Of a stretch of DNA of 64,000 bases, positions 26,263 to 38,110 are shown piece by piece. Each line of letters begins with the position of its first letter. Position 1 is the first letter of the stretch. Source of the DNA: Zygnema cylindricum (Eukaryota; Streptophyta; Zygnematophyceae; Zygnematales; Zygnemataceae); contig JBBHKE010001897.1 of assembly GCA_037447655.1 (NCBI GenBank), positions 1-64,000 of the forward strand, read 5' to 3'. The position numbers were made by a program, and so were the translations under genes. The notes below the pieces were generated by a model. That model saw nothing but the letters and a program-made list of their open reading frames with translations, searched no databases and was not told the DNA's origin.

Positions 26263-27391
26263 GGTTATAGGCCCACCCTCTAGGGTACCAATCTTTAATG
26301 GAACTGGCTTCATATAGTAGGAAAGTATGATGATAGGAGCTCTATGCGAAAAAAGGTTTTGGGGGATAGTGAGTGGACGATTGGGGCGTCCATCAAGTCT
26401 TGGAATTCCTCTAGGGTTTAAAGGAAGCAGATTTAGAAAGAAAGCACGTCCATCTTCAACGGAGGAGACAAAGGAAGAAGAGGTGGTGGACAAAGGAGCG
26501 GAGAAAGAGACGACCACACCAATAGCAACTGGTTCAACATACATGTCACCTATTCCGAGGAACGAGGAGAATGATACTAAAACCTGGGATTTCAACAATA
26601 TGGCGGCAAAGCACTTCATCATACGCCATCTTACTCAAGGACTTGCATGTCCTCATTTGCAGGTAGAAAGGGCATCGGATTTGTGGATGGCTCTAATAGA
26701 GATGTACCCAAGTGGTCGATTCAACAATAATGGTTGGCTGATCAGAAAGTTAAGGAATATGTTTACAAAGGGGGGAAAATGTTGGATTTTTGCAATGAGC
26801 TTGCTACACTCTTTATGGAGCTAGACAGTGCGGGAAAAGATTTTAGTGAAAAAGAAAAGTTTAACTGTTTACTGATGAAGTTACCTGATGAGTTCGAGAA
26901 CATAGTCAACCGTATGCAAGACTTGCAAAGAATCAAGGTGGATATGGAACTCAGTGGTAGGGATGATTCTCGTTTGGGAGAATACGATTGAGTTCCGAAG
27001 AAGAGAAAAGAGTGGCCAAGCCTTGGCAACTTCGACCAATTGGAGGAACAACGATTCTTGGAAACCGGTCAGAAACTATGTGGGAAGGGATTAGAAAAAT
27101 CAGGTCGACGAGTTCGGGCAAAGGACTCCCAAAGGTTTATGCCATTTTTGCAAAAAACCAGGGCACTATATGGCAGAGTGCACTAAGCTAACTGGGCTTC
27201 GATTTAAGGAGGGGCAAAACGGTGGTACCCCGAGAGGAAAGAAAAAGGCCCTTGTGACACCAGTACATGAGGCGGAATCCGAGGACGAGGACGATGAGCT
27301 ATTTTTGGATGAGGTGTTGGAGGCGAAAAACGAGGTCGAAATTCCACGAAGGCAGAAATGTGTTTATGGTGGATTGAAAGATGAAGCAGGC
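26263..27391 (+). pseudogene. Copia 1 gag
   Basis: Opens with the gag signature VPIFNGTGF in the related copy (41950-42000), here decayed. It continues through a Pro/Ser/Thr-rich insert and a helical region (LATLFMELDSAGKDFSEKEK). The CCHC zinc knuckle CHFCKKPGHYMAEC lies at about 27128-27180 in a shifted frame. Multiple frameshifts break it. Confidence 0.85.
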
Positions 27392-29058
27392 TGGATATAG
27401 ATTCAGGTGCCTCTATGCACATGTGTAAGGATAAGCACCTGTTCACTAAGATAAGAAAGATTCCTACCGTAGAGATAAAATACGGGGATGGGAGGATAGT
27501 CACTACTACTCTTGTAGGATCGGTAGATCTAAAAGTGTTAGTAGAAGGAAAGACATCCATTGTAACATTCTCCGATGTATGGTTTATTCCATTGCTGAAC
27601 AAAAACCTCATCTCTATATCAGTATTAGATGATAAGGGTATTTTTACTAGCACTAGGGAAGGAGTCTTTACTGCTAGTTTTGAGGAGGATGTCTATTTTA
27701 TTGCTGAGAAAGGTAGTCATGGAATGTTTAGGCTGATTTTAAATAGTGAAACGAAGAAACTTTATTATGCTAGTGTTCATGATATTATGATGTGGCATAA
27801 GAGGCTTGGGCATGTAAATCTAGATAATTGAAGAGAGATGAAAAAGATGAGAGTGGTTATAGGGATTCAGTTCAATGAGAGTGATAATATAAGTGATTGT
27901 AGTGGATGTGCTCAAGGTAAAGCACACAGATTACCCTTTTCTAAAAAAACCATCTATAAGGGATAAAAAATTCTAGATCTAGTACACACGGATATTTGGG
28001 GACTGGCTAAAGTGCCCTCACCGGGGGGGAAGAGATTTATGATGACTATCACTGATGATTGGTCTAGGTATTCCCGGGTGTATTTTTTGAAAAACAAGTC
28101 CGAAGCTCAGGATTGTTTTGGATAATATAAAGCATGGAGCGAAAAACTCCATGAAACTCCAATCAAGAGAATAAGGAGTGACAATGGTGGAGAGTATACT
28201 TCTAACCAGTTTGAGGATTTTTTGAGGGAAGATGTTATCCAACACCAAAAGACAGTTCGAGAAAACCCGGAACAGAATGTGGTAGCTAAAAGGTTAAATA
28301 AAACACTAAGTGATAGTGCTAGAAGTATGTTGTCAGATAAGAAGATAGGAAAAAGGTTTTGGGCAGAAGCAATGAACTGTGCTAATTCCCTCAAAAATAG
28401 AGTTCTTACTTCAGCTATAAAAGATCAAACACCTTATGAGAGATGGACCGGCCGGAAACCAGACAAATCTCACTTAAAGGTTTTCGGCAGTCAAGTATTC
28501 GGTCTAGATACAGATCGGTCTAATAGGAAGCTATATCTTAAAGGAAAACAGGGATACTTATTAGGATATGATGAGGATGTTAAAGGATATAGAGTTTATG
28601 ATCTAAAAAGGGAAGATATAATCTTAGTAAAGCATCTAGTAGTTACGGATGAAGGAAAGTCTATGGATCCCTTCATATATACAAAGTCAGTAAAAATCAG
28701 ATTTGAGTCAGAAAATTCCGATGACTTTGAGCTTCCTAACTATCTAGGTTTTAGAGAAGATGACATTCTTGCAGGTACAAATCAGACTGAAAAGGACTCG
28801 GTTGTGGAAACTCCAATGACAACTCTACCCGAAGCTAAAGACGTGGTGGAAATTGATTCACAATCAAGGGATAGGGGAGAAGCCGAGATTGTTCGAAAGA
28901 ATCCACGAGAACTATCTATTCTGGCCTCAAATTTTGAGGGGGGGGGGAGAAGTAGCAAAAGATTGCAAGAAAAACAGGTTAATAACAAGGTAACAAAACT
29001 ATATCATCAAGATGAACCTCAGACTTATGGAGAGGCGATTACTTGTCCATAAAGAAAC
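27392..29058 (+). pseudogene. Copia 1 protease and integrase
   Basis: The protease motif IDSGASMHMC lies at about 27398 beside a frameshift. The pre-integrase block MWHKRLGHVNLD (27790) is followed by the zinc-binding and core integrase regions: VHTDIWG, IRSDNGGEYTSNQFEDF, and QNVVAKRLNKTL, where the expected catalytic Glu appears as a Lys. RKPDKSHLKVFGSQVFG closes the C-terminal domain. Stops at about 27829, 27964 and 28122 interrupt it. Confidence 0.85.
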
Positions 29059-30560
29059 CGGTGGAAGACAGCCATCAATGAGGAGATGGCCTCAATTATG
29101 GCAGCCGATACTTGGGAGCTCGTGGATTATCCACCTAACCGAAAACCAATCAGTTGTAAGTGGATTTTCAAATTAAAACTGAACCCAGATAACATAATCG
29201 AGCGCTACAAGGCCAGATTAGTGGCAAAGGGATTTACACAAAAGGAGGGAATTGACTACGAGGAAACCTTTGCCCCGGTGGTCAAATTTCCCTCCGTCCG
29301 CATACTTCTCTGTCTAGCAGCAGCGGAAGACATGGAAGTGCACCAGATGGACATCAAGACAACCTTTTTGCATGAAGAATTGGAAGAGGAGATCTTCATG
29401 CGAAATCCCGAAGGGTTTGTGGAGGAAGGAGAGGAGAGTAAGGTATGTTGGCTGATTAAATCTCTTTATGGTTTGAAACAGGCGCCTCGACAGTGGAATA
29501 AGAAGCTTGATGAGTTTCTTACCGGTCTGAGATATATCCGGATCAGCTCAGACCACTCAATCAATGTTTTCAAAGATTAGGAAGGTTTTATATTTATTGC
29601 AATTTATGTTGATGATTTGTTTGTTTTAAGTAAATCAATGGAAAAAAATAATAAACTGAAAACCAATCTTAAGGGGAGATATGAAATAAAGGATATGGGG
29701 GAAGCAAAATATATTTTGGGAATTCAAGTAGAAAGAGACCGAAAAAGAAAGATTATAAGATTGACTCAAAAAGAAGCAATAGGGAACATTCTGGAAAAAT
29801 TTCAGATGGATAAAGCTAATAGTTGTACAACTCCAATGGAGTTCAAAAAGGGAAGTGAGGGGAGTGAGGAAGATTGAGTCATAGTCTTAGACGAGGAATT
29901 ATCTCCTTAAGAATAGAAGTTCATGCAGACTATTCCTTACAGGCAAGTAGTGGGAAGTCTAATCTATTTTATGAATTGTACCCGGCCAGATTTAGCTGCA
30001 GCTGTAGGAGTGCTGAGTAGAAGTCTAAATGCTCCCACTAAGAGGGATTAGGAGGCAGCTAAGAGAGTCCTTAGATATTTGATAGGAACTAAGGATCTAT
30101 GGTTGCATTTGGGTGGGGAGAATACTGACATCACTACTTGGAGTGATGCTAGTTATGGTGATGCTCCGATGAGGAGATGCACTTCTGGATATAAACAACA
30201 AAATGTTATTGCTCAGTCCACCATGGAGGCTGTGTATATGGCATCTTGCTATGTTGTAAAAGAATTGATGTGGGTCAAGTCTTTGCTTGGTGAGCTTGGT
30301 CACCTTAAGAGTGGTGTGCAGAAAATATTTTGTGATAATCAGGCAGCAATCGCTATTTCTGCCAATCCTAAACATCATTTTAAAGCAAACACATGGACAT
30401 TAGACTCAGCTTTGTTAAAGAGAAAGTAGAAAACAAAATAATCAGTTTAGAGTATAGACAAGATAGTGAGATGGTAGTAGATATGATGACCAAACATGTG
30501 CCTTCCCCTAAGCTAATTTTCTGCAGGGAGAAGTGTGGTCTGAAATTAAAGATTGACTAG
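29059..30560 (+). pseudogene. Copia 1 reverse transcriptase and RNase H
   Basis: RT starts at TWELVDYPPNRKPISCKWIF, continues through MDIKTTFLHEELEEEIFM (motif A) and SLYGLKQAPRQWNKKLDEF, then a stop at 29578. YVDD follows at 29606. RNase H shows TTWSDASYGD, QSTMEAVYMASCYVVKELMW and CDNQAAIAISANPKHH. Additional stops lie between 29875 and 30050. The purine tract AAAATAAGGGGAG (30561-30573) directly precedes the 3' LTR. Confidence 0.9.
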
Positions 30561-30573
30561 AAAATAAGGGGAG

Positions 30574-31566
30574 TGTAGAAATTAATAGTCTTTTTAAAGT
30601 ATTTACTAGGTCTAAATAGAAATATAGAAAGAAGCCGAGGCAGTCTACCTCTAACTTCTCTCTCCAATTCTCAAACTTGTCGCAGATACTGAAAAATTGG
30701 AGAGGAAGCTAGAGCCATGACTACCTAGGCTATCCAGAGGTTTACGGGATATAAATATTAGTTTATTTACCATTAGGGGTTTATTTACTAAAAGTAAGTT
30801 TAGACATAGTGTTACGTATTATAGGGTTTGATAATTAGTTAAACATTAATACGTAGGATAGTTCATTTAACTGAAACAGTTTTACGGGAGACATAGATCC
30901 ATTAATGTAAAAGTACGGATTATGGTACGGATAAGAAACGAATACCGCGCATTTATTTCTTTAGCGAAACGAATACCGCGCATGTATTTATTACGGCTAC
31001 GATTAAATGTGAATTTAATCGGACGGCTGGAATTAAACGCCGAGATCGCGAAAGAGGATTTCGGCGGTTTTTGGTCATCGCCACATCGGATGACACGTGG
31101 CGGAATAACATTGGATCGCGGCATCTCCGAGGATTAAGGGAGCGAATCAGGATATGCCACGTGTCGACATTTAGGCCATGTCGTACAATGTTCGTACAGA
31201 AAGTACACTGGTAGCTGTACTTTTGTGTAAAGAGGAGTAATCAGATTGGCTCTGTACATCAATAGATAGAGTCTGTGAGAGAGATAGGACTTAGAAAAAT
31301 TAGGAGATAGGACCCTCTCTCCTAGAGAGCTTATATACAAAAGGTCAACTTTGACCATCCATAACTTACTGCTCAGGGGAGCAAATTCAAAGATTCTTTT
31401 TGCTATCGACTCAAGGGAGTCTTCCCTTCACAAGGGTGAAGTTGGTCAGAGTTTTTTTCTGCCAAGGTGGCAGTTGTTCATGTTGAAACACAAAGGGGTT
31501 AGGGTTATCCTAGAGGCTTCTAAGAAGCTGTCCACTCTGAGGACTTATGGAGGTCTCAGAGTTTTA
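30574..31566 (+). repeat. Copia 1 3' LTR
   Basis: Begins TGTAGAAATTAATAG right after the purine tract and ends CAGAGTTTTA. It aligns with 25194-26262 apart from an internal deletion near 30796. Confidence 0.92.
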
Positions 31567-31571
31567 GTTTA

Positions 31572-32340
31572 TCCCCAAGTTCAGTAGTCACGCTTAGCCT
31601 CTCAACCAACTATTGCGGAAGGAACAAGGATGGCAGTGGGTCGAAGAACAACTGATCGCCTTCTAGTTTTTGAAGGATGCTCTGAAGGAACACCCAGTGC
31701 TTCGTATGCCTGATCACCAGAGGCCTTTCCTCCTTTACACTAATTGGAGCAGGTTTAGATTAGGAGCGGTTTTGGCTCAAGTCGATGATGCCGGAGATGA
31801 ATATGTGTTGGCCTACGCCAGCCGGAGAAACAACAGAGCAGAAGGGAATTATAGCAGTTACCACGGAGAGCTACTCGCAGCGGTTTGGGCAATCCAAAAT
31901 TTCCAGCCTTATTTGTACGGGGTCCATTTCACCCTGATTACAGATCACCAACCCCTGAAATGAATTATGGAAAATAGCAAGTTAACCGGCAAGCTCGCCA
32001 GATGGGTTCTTATCCTACAGGAAAATGATTTCGACATTGTTCACCGGGCAGAGGAAATTCATAGGAATGGCGACGGACTTAGCCGGAATCTCGATCCCTC
32101 CACCCTGGATTCAACAGAGGCTCGGCAGAATAAGGACCCGGAAATCAGTCTGGGACTCATTTGAGCATCCTCCGCCTTCATCTGGCTTCCCCAATATGGG
32201 GGGGAACTTCTAACTTTCTCGCGCGACGTGGAGGGGCAGGCGCCCATAGGGGCTGGACGTAAGGATATCTGGAACGATTCTGATTCCTTTCAATCTACCC
32301 AGCAGGGGGGCACCTCTTCCCCACTTGACTGGAATTCAAT
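31572..32340 (+). pseudogene. Gypsy RNase H
   Basis: Resumes the gypsy polyprotein with LRMPDHQRPFLLYTNWSRF. The expected catalytic Asp of YTD is Asn. LGAVLAQ and SSYHGELLAAVWAIQNFQPY follow, then TDHQPLK. A stop at about 31963 and others follow before the integrase linker. Confidence 0.88.
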
Positions 32341-33480
32341 TTTATCGAGTGTGAACCGAATGGCGGCGTACGATTGGGACAGAAAAGTTCTTCGCCGGAA
32401 ATGGTCAGACGTCACAAGGAAAGTGGTTCCACCCCCCTCCGACCGACAAACCCTGATTTTTAATCTCCATCAGTAATGTGGACACTTCGGGCAAAAGCGG
32501 ACTACTTCCCTGGTTACAGGCTTTTATTGGTGGCACGGTTGCGGACCCAAGTCAACCGAATTGTGCAAACTTGCTCCTCCTGCGATCCAGTTAAGGCTGC
32601 TTTTCACAAAAAAGGCAAGATTGAGCTTCATTCGCTTCCTATCTGGGGAATGTTTTATCGGTGGTCTTTGGATCTTTTGGGACCTCTTCCGACCAGCAGG
32701 CAGGGGAACCGCTTCGTGCTGGTCATGATTGAACATTTTTCCCAGTGGATCGAGTTGGTGGTTTTGCCCCAGAAGGAGTCCAAGGCAATTGCATATGCTT
32801 TTTTGCAAAGGGTTTTTGCCCAATTGGGGGCACCTGCAGAAGTTCTAACCGACTAAGGCTCCAAATTTGCTGGAGAATTTTCTAACCTCTTAGAAAAATG
32901 CCTTGTCGACCATTGGCTTACCAGCCGGGACCACCCGCAAGCCGACGGTTTGGCCGAAAGGTGCGTACAGACAGTGAAGCGGTCACTACAAAAATATGTT
33001 GTTGAAAAAGATTTGGGGGAGTGGGACAGGAGGGTGCCGTGGATTGCTATGGGTTACAGATTCAACATGCGGGCTTCTCTCCACTTCTATAGTCCTTACT
33101 TCATTTTATTTGGACGGCATCCCATCCTTCCCACGGCTGCATTGGCCTAAGCGGTGGTCGTCCCGGAGATGGATGACAAGGGAACAGTCGAAAAATTGAT
33201 CGCCGACAGAGCCAAGATATTTCACCAAGAGATGCCTCTCGCCGTGGGAAATTTGCAGGCGGCCCAACACAGAGATCGGTTGTGGTATTCTCAATGTAGG
33301 AGCGGGAATTATGTGCCACGTTAGCGACGATTTATACTGGGGGACTTTTTATATCGGATGCAACAGAAGAAGGACACGCGAGATATTTCTGCCAAGCGAG
33401 TAATTTTGAAAGTGGTTGAAGTTTCCAATAAAGGGGTTCTTACATTGGAGGGAAATGATGGTCGAAGAATAAAGAAAATC
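32341..33480 (+). pseudogene. Gypsy integrase
   Basis: An HHCC-type zinc-binding part (LIFNLHQ, GHFGQK, then CSSC at about 32573) is followed by the core: RWSLDLLGPLP, EVLTD and HPQADGLAERCVQTVK supply the D, D and E positions. FNMRASLHFYSPYFILFGRHP ends the core. The C-terminal GDFLYRMQQKK, VVEVSNKGVLTLEG region resembles the usual gypsy tail. Stops interrupt at about 32472, 32854 and 33148. Confidence 0.9.
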
Positions 33481-33488
33481 AGATCAAT

Positions 33489-33722
33489 GTGGCCCCTTGC
33501 CATCTTTGGGGACTAGAGGACAAACCCACTTTCCACATAACGTATTTTGCCGATCCTCCTTCCTGTTCATCAGCTTGCAATCAGTCCTCCCAGCTGCACG
33601 ACTTATTGGTCTGCAATCAGTGTGGTCAGTGTTGGCATTCAACGTGTCTCCCATCCTCTTGGGAGCCACTGTCTCTACCCTCCAGAACCTGGTTCTATGG
33701 GAACTGCAATTGGGGCAGGTAA
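33489..33722 (+). pseudogene. PHD-like zinc finger at the gypsy pol C-terminus
   Basis: In frame 3, after the integrase tail, CSSAC is followed by LHDLLVCNQCGQCWHSTCL and then a TWFYGNC end. The spacing C-x2-C-x4-H-x2-C and the Trp before the last cysteine pair match PHD fingers. One of the final cysteines is Tyr. PHD fingers read histone tails. Chromodomains occupy this position in chromoviruses, so it may have guided integration. Confidence 0.7.
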
Positions 33723-33748
33723 TTTTATATCTTAGTCACGGTTGACTA

Positions 33749-34044
33749 AGAGGGGGGGAAATTGGGATATCAACCAACAACCGAGACCCCAAACCCTTTC
33801 CCTGGCAAGGTGGGGGAAAAGAAGGGGGAAAGGATTCCTTTCGCCTTCCCATGCACTCATCCATTTTCCACGTCCGGGTGTCTCCCCTATTTTGCATGCA
33901 TATCAAAGGAAGGGATGTGGGCAGCCGTGGGCATTATCATTATTATGGGAAGCATTCGCATTTCGGGGTTATTTGCAAAACTCCGATGCCGACGACTCTA
34001 GGCTGTGGGCCCTTCCCTTAGGTTACTCAAGCACGCTCGACACC
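33749..34044 (+). repeat. Polypurine tract and block X, first copy
   Basis: The tract AAGAGGGGGGGAAAT is followed at once by TGGGATATCAACC, the normal layout of a polypurine tract and LTR start. Block X (33763-34044, 282 bp) then runs to CTCGACACC and abuts the second LTR block. X recurs after that block at 35221. Confidence 0.75.
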
Positions 34045-35220
34045 TGTTAAGCTCGTGTGCTTTTCAAGCACACCTGTATATCACCAAGGATTCCCGGGCC
34101 CTTTTTGCCCTGTACGGTCTTCAAAGTACGGAGGAGTGAGTGCACCAAGCCAAACGAGATCATTGTATTTCCTAAACTGAGCAGCACGCACTTTATTTCG
34201 CGTTTAACGGAGGCTGAATGACCACGTTCTACCGTTACAAAGATAACAATTCCATTACCTGGGACCAGTTTTCGACAGCCTCCGTGGGGGATACATTGTG
34301 GATTGCCACATAACTTTCCGGATTTGCATCTAGATTATGTTGTTAGCCGTTTGTAGGAATTTAGCTCAGGCTTAGCTGACTATTGGTCCATTGATTACGT
34401 TAGGTCAAAGTTAGGCAAGTTAGTGTCATTTTTAAGACTTTGTCTTATAATAGTGGAACAAATAATTACTTCCGGCCGCGGATCTAGCCGCAGTCCGGAG
34501 CAGAACTTTTTGCCCCGAGTGTAGTACGGATTATTTTGTCTTATGTCACTTCAAGTACACTTGCTTCCTGCTCATTGGTTAATAGTGTAGATTTGACTTT
34601 TTGTCTTGTAATTTGACAAACTTTGATGTATAAGGCACTTGGGGTCGAAGGAGACAGGTTGCTTTTCAGTACTGTCTTCTGTGAAAACCCTCAGAAATTC
34701 CAACAAAACCTTCTTTTGGAGAATCTTTGTTTTGTTTTGACTCTATTGCCATCTTGGTTTTGGATTTGTCATTTGTGGGAATCACAGTCCGGGCGGGTAG
34801 TTGGAATTATCTGCTTTTTGGGTGATTTTTGGACTTTTTGTTGTTTGAAACCGAGAAGAGTCTTGTCGATTCCGAGCTGCGGAAATCAGAGGTTGAAGGA
34901 GCACCATATGTATTTCCGATACTCTCGGGAGAGGGATCTTCTTTCTCTCGTTATCATCCTATATTGTTGGGGTATGTTAAGCTTGCTTCACTATATTTCA
35001 CATTCTCTTTCTTTTATTCTCTTTTCTAGGGCAGGGTGATATTGTTAAACATGGAAAGCCAATCCTATTACCTATATATTTCTATGTGGTAGTGCATTTG
35101 TGTCTTCATCTGGAGTTCTTTTGTCTTTTGAGTGACCATCCTGGAGTAAACTGAAACCCCCTGGATCAGGACAGTGGGTTTTGAGTGAACAAGTGCGATT
35201 AACTTCTCGTAGAAGAAGCA
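34045..35220 (+). repeat. Gypsy right LTR block (L)
   Basis: Begins TGTTAAGCTCGTGTGC and ends GAAGCA. Matches 20322-21494 across its length. It is sandwiched between two copies of block X, which is not the usual LTR layout. Confidence 0.88.
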
Positions 35221-35346
35221 CTAAATTGGGATATCAACCAACTACCGAGACCCCAAACCCTTACCCCGGCAAAGTGGGGAAAAAGAAGGGGGAAAGGATT
35301 CCTTTCGCCTTCCCATGCACACATCCCTTTTCCCTGTCCGGGTGTT
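35221..35346 (+). repeat. Block X, second copy, left part
   Basis: CTAAATTGGGATATCAACC onward repeats 33760-33884. It is cut at GTCCGGGTG by copia element 2 and resumes at 43080 with TGTCTCC. Confidence 0.88.
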
Positions 35347-36413
35347 TGAAACTCTGAGACCTCCCTAAGTCCTAAGAGTGGACAGCTTCCATGAAGCCTC
35401 TAAGATATCCCTGACCCCTTTGTGTTTCAGCAAAAACAACTGCCACCCTGGCAAACAAAACCTCTGCCCAACTTCACCCCTGTGAAGGCAAGACTCCCTT
35501 GAGTCGATAGCAAAAAGAATCTCTGAATTTGCTACCCTGAGCAGTAAGTTATGGAGGGTCAAAGTTGACCTTTTTTACAGAAGCTCTCTGGGAGAGAGGG
35601 TCCTATCTCCTAATTTTTCTAAGTCATATCTCTCTCACAGACTCTATCTACTGATGTACGGAGGTAATCAGATTACTCCTCCGTACACAAAAGTACAGCT
35701 GCCGGTGTACTTTCTGTACGAACATTGTACGAAATGGCCTAAATGTCAACACGTGGTATATCCAGATTCGCCCCCTTAATCCTCGGAGATGTCGTGATCC
35801 AATGTCATTCCGCCACGTGTCATCCGATATGGCGATGACCAAAAACCGCCGAAATCCTCTTCTGCGATCTCGGCGTTTAATTCCGGCCGTCCCATTAAAT
35901 TCACATTCAATCGTAGCCGTAATAGATACATACGCGGTATTTGTTTCGCTAAAGAAATAAATGCGTGGTATTTTTTCTTATCCTTACTGTAATCCGTACT
36001 TTTACATTAATGGATCTATGTCTCCCGTAAACAGTTTCAGTTAAATGAATAATCCTTGGTGTTAATGTTTAACTAAATATCAAACCCTATGGTATGTAAC
36101 ACTAGGTCTAGACTTTAAGGATAAGGCTACTGGCTACCGGCAGCTTACCGGTTTGTAGGTACCAGGATCAAATCCTGGAGGCAACACATATCCTTTTAGT
36201 AAATAAACCCTTAATGGTAAATAAACTAATAATTATATCCCGTAAACCTCTGGATAGCCTAGGTAGCCATGGCTCTAGCTTCCTCTCCAATTTCTTAGTG
36301 ACTGCGACAAGTTTGAGAGTTGGAGAGAGAAGTTAGAGGTAGACTGCCTCGGCTTCTTTTTATATTTCTATTTAGACCTAGAAAATACTTTAAACAGACC
36401 ATTAAGTTCTACA
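35347..36413 (-). repeat. Copia 2 3' LTR
   Basis: Reads TGAAACTCTGAGACCTCC at the left on the plus strand and ends TTCTACA. It is collinear with 42011-43079, including the TACCGG-rich segment that copia 1's 3' LTR lacks. Confidence 0.9.
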
Positions 36414-38110
36414 TGAACCACTCAAATCAAAACACGTATGTAAAAACTTGTTTACAGACGATACACGATGTAACCGAGGCCTCTGTAATACAGAAATTTT
36501 GTTGTCCGTGCTATTCCAAAGACCTCTTGACGTAACCATACCCGCACTACGCGACAGCTCCTACCTCGTGTACCTCCGGATCTCCTCTATTTCGTCTTTT
36601 CCTCTTGCACTATGCGACAGCTCCTACTTCTCGCAGCCGTATACCTCCGGATCTCCTCTATTTCGTCTTTTCTTCCTGCACTACAAGACAGCTCCTAATT
36701 CCCGTAGCCATGTACCTCCGGATGACCTCTATTTCGTCTTTTCCTATAGCATTACGCAACAACTCCTACTTCCCGTAGCTCTGTACCTCCGAATCTAGCC
36801 CGCGACCGCTCTAACAGCACGCACGTTGGCGAAACCAAAGGTGTGACCCCCCTAAGTCACCACTACTCCCCTGCCCTCCCCATGAAACGCTTGATTCCCC
36901 ATCTCCCCATATAGCGAGTTCCAAAAATCATACGCACAAACACGCACACACACACACATATACAATCAGTTGGAAAAAAAAAATTAATTATAATATTAAA
37001 AAAAAATCAAACATACATTTCTTTACCCTCTGACCCCCTACACACAAAGTTTCATATCAAGATATCAATCAGAGTGATCACAGTGACAGGTCAAAGATGC
37101 AGAAAAACAGTCAGCCATTACTTTGATAAACTCAGTTGATAATGAAAATAAACTAAGTCCTACAATTTATACACACATAGCTATCTACTGAGCCCTACAC
37201 TCATTATATAAATACACGTGTATCTAAGTACTGTACTCGAATAAAGTCACTGTGCGTCAGCGGTACGTCTACTGTAACGGAAGTACGTCTAAACCCTAAT
37301 TATAACATCTATCCTATTTCACTATTGTAACACTAAAAATTAATTCACTATATACAAATTAAAGTTGCTTCAGATATTTACAAATAAGTGCCGTACATAT
37401 ATAGTGCCACTTGCTTTGTCAGCAATTGGCGAATCCGTCCAAAAGACCGTACACGCAAAACCGACATCTCTTGATAGCAAGTCGGTTGCGCAAAACGACG
37501 CAACCTGCTTTTCAATTGTCGTCTTGTCCGATTTTCTCCGCCGTTGATGTACGCGTGATCGGACGATTATATTAGCGTCCTATAGCATTGTCCCAATGTG
37601 GTCCCACTTCGAATCGAGTCCGTCCACTCGATTCGTATCCACCGTTCATTCTTGTCGTTTGTTTAAGCATATGTCACATGAGTCCAATTGACTGTGGTAA
37701 TGCGGTACGAAGCACCTGAGTGCATACGGCGAGCTTCATCACTTGTGGTCCCGCACGAATCACGTCCGTTGACACAATCTGAATCAATGTTCCATATTGA
37801 ACCCGTACAGTAAATTTACCGGATGTCTAGTCTAAACTATATCCGTTCGATTTTGCGAATCTGCTCGCTCGATGTTAGACGCGTGTATGTGAGTGTCGGC
37901 GCCATTCAGAAATACTTGCAAAATCCTCATCTTCTGACGCGTGTCCCTGTAGAAGTACAGTACACTCTTTTGTCCTTATACTACTGTAACATTATTAGGG
38001 GTCAGTACTAAAGTGTGTATTCTAAGTACTAATATCCAAAAAATATTCTAAGTACTAAACCCTCTCTCACTGACCTATTTACTGAGTACTAAAGTTTTCA
38101 AATCACAACA
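36414..38110. mobile_element. Foreign segment in copia 2 with a LINE-type 5' array
   Basis: Replaces the copia RNase H region. At 36500-36795 about four 71-bp units containing TACCTCCGGATCTCCTCTAT precede a sequence (36797-36960) that closely follows the 5' region of the LINE at 56900-57060: GACCCCCCTA, then TCCCCATATAGCGA. After a CA-rich stretch the sequence to 38110 is unrecognised. It is probably a truncated LINE 5' end plus an unknown sequence, brought in by insertion or recombination. Confidence 0.65.

Larger units (their letters stand above)
25194..31566 (+). mobile_element. Ty1/copia element 1, nested in gypsy RT
   Basis: Flanked by a perfect 5-bp duplication GTTTA (25189-25193 and 31567-31571). 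LTRs of about 1.07 and 0.99 kb begin TGTAGAAATTAA. Internal order gag, protease, integrase, RT, RNase H is typical of copia. It is in the same orientation as the host element. Several in-frame stops and indels show that it is inactive. Confidence 0.95.
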
